Under the pieces are notes generated by a model, which saw nothing but the letters and a program-made list of their open reading frames with translations, had not been told where the DNA came from and did no database searches. From positions 155,769-219,768 of the forward strand of contig MBPM02000104.1 of the NCBI GenBank assembly GCA_001695595.3: a stretch of DNA of 64,000 bases. Reading direction: 5' to 3'. The position numbers and the translations under genes are program-made. Shown one piece after another: positions 1 through 10,400 of the stretch; the stretch's first letter is position 1, and each line of letters starts with the position of its first letter. Source of the DNA: Plasmopara viticola. Taxonomy: Eukaryota > Oomycota > Peronosporomycetes > Peronosporales > Peronosporaceae.

Positions 1-2170
1 CGACCGAGCTCGTGTTAAAGCTTGTTTCGTCGAATGTGACATCGCGAGAGATCACGACCTTTCCCGCCTCGATGTCATAAACGCGATACGCCTTGGACCG
101 TTCCTCGTAGCCCATGAAAATGCCTTCACGAGCTTTTGGGTCCCACTTTTGTCGCTTTTCCTTTGGCGTCAAAACGAAGGCCTTGCACCCGAAGACTCGC
201 ATGTGCTTCACGTTGGGCTTGGACTTGTATATAATCTCATACGGCGTTTTTCCGGGAATCTTGGGGGACGGCAGTCGATTCTTGATGTAGATTGCCGTCA
301 TCGCCGCTTCAGCCCAAAAACGCTTGTCCACGCCGGCGTGGTGGAGCATGCTGCGGCCGATCGTCACAATGGTCCTGTTCGCACGCTCAGCAGTACCGTT
401 GGTCTGGTGTGCGTACTGAACGGTTGGCTGCACTTCAATGCCATGCTCTTCGTAGAAGTCCACAAGCGATCTTGTTTTAAATTCCTTGGCCCCATCGTGA
501 CGCACGTACTTAACTTTGGCGTTGAACTGGCGCTCCACTTTCGTAATAAAGCTTCGAAGACAGCGTTCACTCTCCGAGCGGGCGCGAATACAGAAGCCGG
601 TCATGCAGCCGGAGGCCTCGTCGGTAACGAGTAGCAAATGCCTGCTGCCTCCAAGCGATTCCTGCTCCATTGGCCCGCAGTTATCGAAATGCAGACACTC
701 GAACGGCTTGTACTTGGGCTTGTTTGGGTTGCTCGGGAATGGTTTTTGTACCATCTTGCCCTGCTGGCACCCACTGCACTTGCTCGAGTTCTTCGACGTC
801 GGAGGCATCTTGGCACCTGTCACCATGCCGCCTGACACCATCTTGCGAAGCACGTCGTTTGGAGCGTGGCCCATCCGCGCGTGGAGGTCGACTCCATTGA
901 TCTAAACATTGGACACGGAGTTGGCGCTTGCGCGTGGCACACGGAGCCAATACAGGCCGTCGACGAGGTCTGCGGCGGCAACGACTTGTCGCGATTTCTT
1001 CCGCGCAATGTGCATTTCACCACCGTCGAAGATCACCATGAACTGTCCGCTGCTGTTGATTTGGGGCACCGACAGCAGATTCTTGTTCATGCTTGGAACG
1101 TAAAGCGCGTCTTCGATCCTGATGTTGCGCGTGCTACCGGTGGGCAAAGAGACTTGTTCCACCACAGTCCCCACACCCAAAATCTTGGCGGTATGCCCGT
1201 TTGCCACGGTCAATTCTCCGTCGCCGCACTCCTTGATTTCGACAAACTTGGCCTTGTCGTTGCAAATGTGGTGCGTGGCGCCACTGTCGATGGCCCACGT
1301 TCCTTGAAACTTCTTGCCCGTCGACACGCCGCACTCCATAGAGACCGCAAATGCGACCGCGTCAAAATCGTCTTCGTCACGCCAGTCTCTCCACTCGATG
1401 TTGTTGGCTCCGCGACCACCTCGGCCGCGTCGTACTCCTCCTCGATTTTCTTCCTTCTGCTTGGTCCAGCACTTGTCGATGACGTGCCCCAATTTCCCGT
1501 AGTACGTGCAGCGACGCACTTCGCGTTCGGCGCTGAAAGCCTTCGCTGCTTCTTCGACCTTGACAGACGCAGTCTTCTCGCCTTGTCGCTTGATATGCTC
1601 GTTTGTGAGCACTTTTACCACGTCCTGCGTCTTCAGCTCTGCGGTGCTCATTTCCAAATTGAGCACCACATTCTCGTAGCTCTTGGGGAGACTACGAAGC
1701 AGGCAGATCGCGACGTCTTCGTCCTCCATCTTGGCGCCAATACTGCTGAGTTTCGCGCTGATGTTGAGAACTTCGTTACAATGATGAAGAACATTGCCGC
1801 CTTCCGCCATTTCCATGCTGAAAAGCTGACGTTTCAGGTAGATCCGTCCAGCCTTTTGCGACCCACCGTACAGCGTACGCAAGCGCGTCCACGCGACCCA
1901 GGCTTCTTCGCAGTTGTCAAGCGCATGGTGGTAGTCGGCGTCCATGTGGAGCAACATCAAGCCGAACGCGATGTTGCTTGACTTAACATACTCGTCCTTC
2001 GCCCGGGGATCCGTGAAGCTTGGCGTTGTCTCGCGGTTCACCACACTCCACACGGACTTGGTCAGGAACACGCCACGCATGTAGCGGCTCCACGTGGCGT
2101 AGTTGTCGCCGTTGAACTTGTCGATGGAAATCTTGGTATCTTGGACAGAGGACATCGTGCTTGGGCTCAT
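1..2170 (-). pseudogene. E1 gag-pol (Gag, protease, integrase), one in-frame stop
   Basis: Reading from the ATG at 2170-2168 (MSPSTMSS) the frame gives a UBN2-type Gag, a zinc knuckle of the CCHC kind ([14 protein letters not shown], second Cys replaced by Tyr), and the aspartic protease motif AIDSGATHH. At 904-902 a TAG interrupts the frame. The same frame then reads on to position 1 through the integrase zinc region, the catalytic core and the linker ending SRDVTFDETSF in the segments I checked. In E7 the equivalent codon is not a stop, so this is a nonsense mutation rather than a family-wide recoding signal. It is otherwise well preserved and looks recently inactivated. RT and RNase H are outside the window. 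Confidence 0.85.
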
Positions 2171-2174
2171 AACC
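2161..2174 (-). promoter_or_regulatory. E1 primer-binding site overlapping Gag start
   Basis: Plus strand TTGGGCTCATAACC, directly beside the LTR. This is the anticodon stem-loop sequence of eukaryotic initiator tRNA-Met, so the element RNA is complementary to it. The CAT at 2168-2170 is the Gag ATG. Confidence 0.8.
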
Positions 2175-2466
2175 TGATGGAAGGTGACTTTGAGCACTAA
2201 GTAGGAGGCCGAGGCGAGGAAACCGAAGCGGAGAAGGCACTTGGGGGTTTGAATGGAAATTCAGAAGTGATTGATTTATTGGAGTTAGTTTGGCTGCTGC
2301 GTAGAAACGCAGCAGTGCATCCTATCACTAAGTGCATCTAATCACAAACATTCCTTACTCGTCTAATCAGCCTACTCGTCTAATCAACGTGTGGTCGTAT
2401 TGGACCGGTTCATGCTAACCGTTTAATGGGTACAATGTACCAACTGGTCAGCATGTACCTGTAACA
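2175..2466 (-). repeat. E1 5' LTR (family A1, 292 bp)
   Basis: Bounded by TGATGG at 2175, next to the PBS, and GTAACA at 2466. It is the same length as the E9 LTR (25891-26182) and shares its U3 end. It contains a perfect 9-bp hairpin with an AGAA loop (2294-2315), two tandem copies of ACTCGTCTAATCA (2355-2386) and the short palindrome GGTACAATGTACC (2429-2441). Confidence 0.8.
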
Positions 2467-3873
2467 AAGTGGGTTTTCAAGATCAAGCGCAAAGCCGACG
2501 GATCAATTGAAAAATACAAGGCGCGTCTCGTCGCAAAAGGATTTAAACAGCAATACGGCATTGACTACACGGAAACGTTTTCGCCTGTGGTCAAGTACGT
2601 CACACTGCGCATGGTGATCAGCTTGACAAAGTATCTTGGATGGCCCCTTGACCAGCTTGATGTTGTTACGGCATTTCTCTACGGTGTAATGAAAGAAGTC
2701 GTTTACTGTGTGGTACCAGAGGGAGTGGAACTCGAAGGTAATTTCGATTGCTTGGAACTGTTGAAAGCAATTTACGGCCTAAAACAAGCATCCCGAGTTT
2801 GGAACGAGACCTTTGATGAGTTTGTGTGCTCCATTGGATTCTGTGTTTCTGCTTTCGACCCATGCCTCTATATCAAGAATGTCGACGGCCATTGCATATT
2901 GCTACTGGTGTATGTAGATGATGTACTCATCACTGGCAGCTCGGCCAAGCTCATCGCGGAAACTAAAAGCAGTCTCAAGTCACGCTTTGAAATGACGGAC
3001 AGTGGGAAATGTGCTTTTGTTTTGGGCATTGAGCTTGTGGATAACGCTGACGGCAGCATCACACTTTGCCAGAGACGCTATGTCGACGACATTCTCAAGC
3101 GATTTGGCATGAGTGATTGCAAGCCAGTATTAAGTCCGACCGACTTAAGCTTACGACTCGTGCCAAGTGCTGCAACAACAAAGGCTGACGTCCCATTTCG
3201 CGAAGCTGTGGGTGCCTTGATGCATCTGACAACTGCAACACGTCCAGACATTGCCTTTGCTGTTGGATATGTATTACGTTTTATGGAGAACCCGCAAGCT
3301 GAACACTGGGTTGCGATAAAGAGAGTTCTTCGCTACCTCCAAGGAAGCAAGTCACACGGCATCACTTTTAAGGCTAGTGATCATGTGGATTTCCGGGGAT
3401 ACTCGGATGCAGATTGGGCTGGCGATCATGCGGACCGCAAGTCAACCTCTGGCTATGCATTTATGTTGATGGGAGCACCTGTGAGTTGGGGAAGCAAGAA
3501 ACAATCAAGCGTTTCACTGTCGACCAGCGAAGCTGAATACATTGCACTCAGCCTGGCAATACAAGAAGGCAAGTGGGTACATCGTCTTCTTTGTGAAATT
3601 TTAGGAGCAGCTGGTAAAGATAAACCGGAGCTGAAGATACTTGAAGATAATCAATCATGTATCAAGATGACGAAGAACCCGGTCAACCATGGTCGAGCCA
3701 AGCACATTGATATCAAGTATCATCACATCCGTGACGAAGTCAAACGCGGTGAAGTCAAGCTTGAATATTGCGAGACCTCGGCAATGCTGGCAGACATCAT
3801 GACGAAGGCACTTCCAGGACCACGTCATGCCGACCTAATGAGGGCTCTCGGAATTCACGCGTGCTCGTATTGA
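2467..3873 (+). pseudogene. E2 (family A, plus) RT-RNase H, 5' part absent
   Basis: An uninterrupted frame encodes the C-terminal half of a Copia polyprotein. It starts in mid-domain at KWVFKIKRKADG, immediately after the E1 LTR. Motifs in order are LDQLDVVTAFLYG, YGLKQASRVWNE and the RT active site YVDDVLITG, then RNase H with YSDADWAGDHADRKSTSGYAF and STSEAEYIAL, ending GIHACSY and TGA at 3871-3873. The stop is followed at once by a GGGGGAG polypurine tract. Gag, protease and integrase lie to the left of E1, outside the window. The surviving half carries no frameshift, unlike most neighbours. Confidence 0.88.
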
Positions 3874-3880
3874 GGGGGAG

Positions 3881-4242
3881 TATTGAAGGTAGCCGGTTTC
3901 CCTCAGTTTTATTCCGGTTTCCAAGGCTGTCCGATACGAGCGGCTGTCCGACGGTTCAAACAAACAACGATGGCGTCATGGAAAGACGCACGGAAAGGCG
4001 CACTCAAGATGATTGCGCCCGGATGGGAAGATGATTGCGCCCGGATGGTAAGTGCCTCTGATTGGCTTAGATAAATGAATGGCTTAGATGTAGCAAAGAG
4101 TTGTGAACTAAGGACCAAATGAATACACTCACTTTGAAATCTTCTTTCTTCCTCACAAGTGTCTTCGCTCGGTTCTCCCTCGCGCAGACTCTTCACCACA
4201 CGCCTCAAACTCTTCGCCTTCGCTCCGCTCACCCATCCAACA
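3881..4242 (+). repeat. E2 3' LTR (362 bp), with a family-B-like core
   Basis: Starts TATTGA right after the polypurine tract and ends CATCCAACA at 4242, where minus-strand E3 reverse transcriptase resumes. The ends resemble family A (TATTGA as in E7). About 115 bp in the middle match the family B LTR in the same sense: two copies of a GATGATTGCGCCCGGATGG unit, paired ATTGGCTTAGA boxes and GAACTAAGGACC. It looks like a mosaic LTR. Confidence 0.7.
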
Positions 4243-7144
4243 TAAAGGGAGCGCTTTAGCTGACAGACGTAGTTTGGGTATACGTCGTTAACATATCCAT
4301 CCGGTTGCGCCATGTAAATGTCCTCGTCCAAAGTGCCATTGAGAAAGGCTGTATTGACGTCCATCTGATGCAGCATCAAATTGTGCTTGGCCGACAGACT
4401 TAGTCGAAGAAAACTTGGCCACTGGAGCGAAAGTCTCTTCGTAGTCGACTCCATGCTTCTGAAAAAAGCCTTTGGCCACGAGTCGTGCTTTGAACCGCTC
4501 GATCTTTCCGGCTTGATTTTCTTTGATCCGGAAGACCCATCTAATGCCGATAGCCTGGCGACCTTTCGGCAAAGGTACTAAGTCCCAGGTCTTGTTCTTG
4601 CGAAGAGAGCTCACTTTGGCATCACACGCCTCTTTCCATTCGGCCGTGTTGCTGGATTCCATTGCCGACTTGAAAGTTGTCGGCATTTCTCCCACTAAAT
4701 CCACAACAAAGGCCGCTTCGAAATCTTGGGCCGTTGCAGACATTTCCTCCAGCGATTGATAGCGAGTTGACCTCTTTGCTGTTGGAATATTCGCTGCTTT
4801 TTCAAGCGATTGGTTCCGCTGGTGTCGTTTGCTGCCAGGCTCAAAATCCAAGTCCACAATAGGCTGAGTGCCCGCGTGCTGCTTCTTTTCAGGCTCCATG
4901 TCCTGATCTTGCATAGCGTTTTCATTTTCTGAGCGGTCAAAATTAGATGTTTCGTTCTCGTCAAATACAGCTTCTGATGACTCGGTACTTGGTATCTTGT
5001 CGTCAAAAGTATCTTCCATGAAATTTGCGTCCCGACTCAATAGAACGCGACCGCTACCGTTTTCTTCAAACCTGTACGCCTTTTCATGTTCTGAATAGCC
5101 AAGAAAACGGCACCGAGTCGAACGAGCATCAAACTTGGATCGTTTCTCTTTGGGAACTGAGACGTAAGCATGGCAGCCGAATACCTTCAAATTTGCCAAC
5201 AAATGCTTCTTGCCAGTCCACAGTTGAAACGGCGACGCATCATGTTCAACAGCTCGTGTCGGACATCGGTTGCGAAGAAACGCAGCAGTTAAAACAGCTT
5301 CACCCCAATAAGTTTTTGGCAGACCAGCGTGCTCCAGCATACACCGTCCACATTCAACAAGTGTACGATTCATGCGTTCTGCGACTCCATTCAGTTTTGG
5401 CGTGTACTATGGCGTAAACTTCTGTATGATGCAACGCTCTGCACAAAACTTTGCCATTGCTTCAGAAGTGTGCTCGCCGCCATGATCACAACAGAGTGAT
5501 TTAACGCGCATGTTCGCCTGATTTTTGGCCATCGCAACGAAAGTAGCAAACTTGTCGGCAACCTCGGACTTGTTTCGTAGCAAGTACACAGCACAGTAAT
5601 GCGACTTCTCATCGATAAAAGTAGCAAAATAGCGCTTGCCACTGAATGTCGCCGTTTGCATGGGTCCACACACATCGCTGTGAATGACTTCAAGAAGTCT
5701 TTGCCCGATTGGGTGAAGACTTCATGAAGCTTACCCGCGTCTGTTTGCCAAAAGCGCATCCTTTGCACAGCTCCCACTTGTTAACAGACTTCAGGTCAAT
5801 ACCTGCTCCACAGCCTTTTGCAACAATAGTCGAAAGACCACCGTGACCAATGTGACCTAGTCGAAGGTGCCAGAGGTACGACGTGGTGTCCCCATAGCAT
5901 CCCAACGAGCTAGTCAAATTGGCCTCGTCTTCAATAATTGGCTTCATGCAGAGCTTGAACAACCCCTTTCCCTCACGAGCGCCCAACTTCCAGCGAAAAC
6001 CTTTTGCTTCAGCAAAGCAGCCGTCGTGCTCAAACGTGACCGGGCCAACATCCTTTGTAAAGCGTCCAACGGAGAACAAATTGCGTGAAAGCTTTGGAAT
6101 GTGCCAAACGAAGTGAGAACACCCTTCTTCATTCCGCGAGGCGTAAACATCGACATAACGATGTCACCCGTCCCCACAGCTTGAACCACGCCATCATCCG
6201 CGAGATGCACATCCACTGGGTCAATTCTCTTGTAGTTTTTCATGTACTCTTTCGTGTATGTCATGTGTTGAGTGGCCCCCGAGTCAACTAGCCACACACA
6301 GCTCGACTTGGTGGGATAGGCAGCTTCACCAACCGAGAAAAGATAGTCGCCAGAGTCATCATCTTTACTTTGCGCGACACTAGCACGCTGCGGTCGCTGT
6401 CGTTCCGCATTGTCACGAATTTGAGCCGGGCACTTGGCAATCCAATGCTTATGCTCTCCACAGTAGTGGCAAGTACTGCTTGCCTTCACTGACGCTTGTC
6501 GTCCCTTGCGTCGTCCATTGTCCGCCATTGCAAATGCTTGACCTTGGCCGTGCGCGGCTCCATCGACGCCGCCACCTTGCTCTTTGCGCTTTAAGTCTTC
6601 GTGTAGCAGCCGAGACGTGACGAGTTCCCACGATAAAGAGTCGGCTCTTGACTCGAGTGCCGTGATAAGAAACGCGTACGACTCGCTGAGACTTGCCAAT
6701 AGCGTGATCACAAGGTCGTCCTCGCTAACCGGAGCACCCACAGCGTCGAGCTGCTCCGCCAGCGTCTTCATCTTGTTAATGTGCGCGAGCACATCTTCCC
6801 CTTCATCCATCTTGGCCGTGAAGAAGCGACGACGAAGAAAGTACCCCACTCGCCGAACGAACCAACGGCAGCTGCGAGTCCTCCATCGCAAGACAGATGA
6901 TCGCGAGCGCCTTCCTCGACTTGCGCTTGAACGTGTTCTGGTCCAGCGCAGTAGTTAGGTGTTCCAGCTTGATCTACCCGCTCACCACTTCCCACAAGTC
7001 ACGCTCCTCCAGCACCATCTGCATTTTAAACTTCCAAGTGTGAAAGTTCGTTCCATCGAACTTGTTGATGCGGTTGGTGGTGGAGGCGTCCATGGCAAGG
7101 GCGAAGTCGGTGTCGGAGTCAGGGAAGACGGAGCTTGGGCTCAT
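4243..7144 (-). pseudogene. E3 gag-pol (family B), truncated and frameshifted
   Basis: From the ATG at 7144 (MSPSS) the minus strand holds Gag, a CCHC knuckle (CHYCGEHKHWIAKC) near 6450-6490, protease LVDSGATQHMTY near 6260-6300, integrase (5030-6080) and the start of RT (KTWDLVPLPKG, then DVNTAFLNGTLDEDIYM). It stops at QLKRSLY at 4243 where the E2 LTR begins. The remaining RT and RNase H are off the left edge. Several frame changes (near 5400, 5690 and 5950) and a deletion of about 75 bp in Gag near 6850 (the LEGHFEKRSLANK segment present in E4 is absent) make it non-functional. Its 5' LTR is the one that also serves as the 3' LTR of E4. Confidence 0.85.
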
Positions 7145-7148
7145 AACC
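7135..7148 (-). promoter_or_regulatory. E3 primer-binding site overlapping Gag start
   Basis: Plus strand TTGGGCTCATAACC, identical to the sites of E1, E4, E5, E6 and E7. CAT at 7142-7144 is the E3 Gag start. Confidence 0.8.
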
Positions 7149-7425
7149 TGAAGAAGCTCGAGTGTGCACTAGTTGGTAAAATGCAAAGTGAATATATTTA
7201 AAAGGTCCTTAGTTCGCAACTACATGCTACCTCTAAGCCAATGATTTATCTAAGCCAATCAGAACAACCCACCATCCGGGCGCAATCATCTTCCCATTCC
7301 GAAACCGATCTTTTGCCCATCTTGAACCCGCTCCCTCAGTAAGTCATCAACTGATTGCAGATACCGATACTTACCGATATGTAGTCGCTGGTCGAGGCGT
7401 ATCATCACCAGCATCTTCGACAACA
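7149..7425 (-). repeat. Family B LTR 1 (277 bp), shared by E3 and E4
   Basis: On its left it touches the E3 PBS (7135-7148), so it acts as E3's 5' LTR. On its right it touches E4's polypurine tract (CTCCCACTCGACTC on plus), so it acts as E4's 3' LTR. The right 130 bp are essentially identical to LTR 2 (11506-11786), while the left 25 bp (TGAAGAAGCTCGAGTGTGC) differ. That suggests a recombination joint within the LTR. It carries one copy of the CCATCCGGGCGCAATCATC unit, paired ATTGGCTTAGA boxes and a TATA-like TTTAAATATA stretch read in the element sense. Confidence 0.85.
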
Positions 7426-10400
7426 CTCCCACTCGACTCGGCAAGGGTGACGCCTTGTATCCCAAGTTTAGAACGCAGAACATCGAACTGCGCGGATGGA
7501 ATTGGCTTCGTCATTATGTCGGCCAGCATGTCTTGCGTAGGGATGTACTCAAGGTTGACTTGGCCGTCCTCAACCTTTTCTCGCACGAAGTGGTAGCGAA
7601 TGTCGATATGTTTCGTGCGCTTGTGAAATTCTGGATTCTTGGCCAACGCAATAGAACCTTGATTGTCCTCAAATATCTTGACAGACTCATTGGAAGTCAT
7701 CTCACCAAGCTCGCACAGAAATACCTTGAGCCAAACCGCTTCTTGAGTGGCTTCTGATAAAGCCATATACTCCGCCTCTGTCGAGGAAAGTGCCACACTT
7801 CGTTGCTTCTTACTTCGCCAGCTGATGCATCCATTATTAAGTGTAAACGCATAGCCGCCTGTACTTCGGCGAGACTCGATGTCTCCAGCCCAGTCTGCAT
7901 CCGAATACCCAAGTAGCTTAGCCGGACCGCATTTTAAAAACTGGAGTCCATGCGTTTCCGTTGCCTTTAAGTATCGCAGAACCCGCTTGAGTGCTTGCCA
8001 ATGCGTCGGACACAGATCAGCAGCAAACTGGCTTAGAACTCCCACAGCCGCAGCAAGGTCCGGTCGCGTCGCAACCATGAGATACATTATGCCACCAACA
8101 CAACTTCGATAAGGCACATTCTTCATCGTAACTTCATGCTTGCAGCCGCCTTCACACATGTTCTTTGTCAGCTTGAGCCCTGCTTCTTGAGGCGTCTTGA
8201 CAGGCTTGCTATCTTGCATGCCAAACTTGCTCAGAATTGACTTGAGAAACTTGGACTGTCGCATCGTGACTCGACCGGATACTTGGTCTTGACCGATTTC
8301 CATACCGAGAAAGTACTTGAGCTCGCCGAGGTCGGTCATCTCAAATCGATCGCTTAGCGCACGCTTGGTGGAGACAAGGAGCGAGTTGTTGCTGCTTGCT
8401 ACAATGAGATCATCCACGTACAGCACAACAATAACCATATCGTCGTCCACACGCTTGATGTAGACACAGTGATCGGACTCACACTTGCTGAAACTCATCT
8501 TGATCATAAAGTCGTCGATGGTTTGGTTCCACATGCGCGGTGATTGCTTGAGACCGTACAACGAACGCTTCAGCTTACATACATGATCTTGTTTGTTTTC
8601 GCTCACATATCCTTCAGGCTGCTGCATATAAATTTCTTCATCCAGAACTCCGTTTAAGAAAGCAGTCTTCACGTCCATCTGATGTAGCGTCAAACCGTAC
8701 TTGGCAGCCATACTCAACGCGATGCAAATTGAAGTAAACTTCGCCACCGGCGCAAATGTCTCCTCATAATCAACTCCAAACTTTTGTGAAAATCCCTTGG
8801 CAACGAGTCGCGCCTTGAACCGCTCGATAATCCCATCTTGGTTTTCCTTGACTCGAAACACCCATCTGCAGCCGATCGCTTTGCGTCCTTTAGGCAGAGG
8901 AACAACATCCCAAGTCTTGTTCTTGTGGAGTGACTCTAGCTCCGAGTCGCATGCAGCTTTCCATTGGCCCGCGTCACTGGATTCCATCGCCGACTTGAAC
9001 GTTGTCGGCAATTCTCCCACTGAATACACGACGTGGGCGACTTCGTAGCCCTCTTCGCGAATTGTAGCCAGAGCCGACATTTCTTCGAGAGTCGAGCGTT
9101 GGTATTTGGGCACATGACGCTTGGGCTGCGGAACTTCAGTCACCTTTTCCAAAGATTGAGTACGAGTGTGCCGCTTACTTCCCAATTCGGAGTCCGTACT
9201 TGCATCTTGTGTCTCATCCTGCTCTTGCTCAAACTCGTTTTCGTCGTCCGTCGATATTCCTTTATCCTCATCATGAATCTCGACAATAGTGCTTTCATTT
9301 TTGAAAGTCGTTCTTCCACTGTCGAAAGTGTCTTCCTTGAACTGAGCATCACGACTCATAACGATTCGACCAGTCGACAATTCTTCAAAGCGATACGTCT
9401 TTTGGTGCTCCGAGTAGCCCAAAAATCGACACAATATTGCTTTCGCATCCAGTTTCGAGCGCTTTTCTTTCGGAACATGCACGAACGCGCGACAACCAAA
9501 CACTTTCAAGTTGGCTAATAGTGGTTTCTTGGCTGTCCAAAGCTCGAAAGGTGACGTCTGGTGCTCGATAGCACGCGATGGACACCGATTTCGAAGAAAC
9601 ATTGCTGTCATAACTGCTTCTCCCCAGTAGTGTTTGGCGAGACCCGCGTGCTCCAACATGCACCTTGCGCATTCCACAAGCGTCCGATTCATACGCTCCG
9701 CAACTCCGTTAAGCTGTGGTGTGTACGGCGGCGTATACTTGAGTACAATTCCATTATCCGAGCAAAACTTGGCCATTTTCGTGGATGCATACTCGCCACC
9801 GTTGTCACTGCGAAGAGATTTTACGCGTTTGCCGGTCTGCTTTTCTGCGAATGCCACAAAGTTGGCGAACTTGTCCACGACTTCTGACTTGCTCTTGATC
9901 AGATAGACGACGCAATATCTTGACTTGTCGTCGATGAACGTCACGAAGTAGCGCTTGCCACTAAACGTTGGAGACTGCATGGGACCGCACACATCGCTGT
10001 GAATAATCTCCAAAAGCTCATTCGCTCGATCCGTCGACATCGATTGGAACCGTACACGAGTCTGCTTACCCAGTGCACAGCCATCACAAATCTCCCACTC
10101 GTTCACAGACGTAATGTCGATTCCAATGGCGAGATTCTTCCTCACGATTGCGTTCAGCCCGTCGTGACCAATATGACCAAGTCGAAGATGCCACAAATAT
10201 GAGGCGTCCTCGTTGCTTGTCAAAGTCTTGACCGTATTTGCTTCTTCACGAGCAACCGGAGTCATGTGCAGCCGAAATAATCCTTTTCCTTCGCGCGCAC
10301 CGATTTTCCACTTGACACCTTTTGTTTCGGCAAAGCATCCCTTCCTGTCAAAAACAACAGGCCCGACGTCCTTGGTAAAGCGACCAACTGAAAACAAATT

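Larger units (their letters stand above)
1..2466 (-). mobile_element. E1: family A Ty1/Copia element, 5' half with 5' LTR
   Basis: The 5' LTR (2175-2466), primer-binding site (2161-2174) and Gag-protease-integrase part of a minus-strand Copia element are present. Its RT-RNase H half and 3' LTR lie beyond the left edge. The LTR abuts, at 2467, a plus-strand reverse-transcriptase sequence of the same family (E2) that starts in mid-domain, so E1 was inserted into E2. The target duplication cannot be tested because the other end is outside the window. The order Gag-PR-IN-RT is that of Copia, not Gypsy. Confidence 0.88.

Noticed and set aside
866..1981. A 371-codon plus-strand open frame over E1
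   Set aside because: It is the antisense of E1 Gag-protease in a GC-rich stretch, has no domain, and the minus strand carries the recognised protein.
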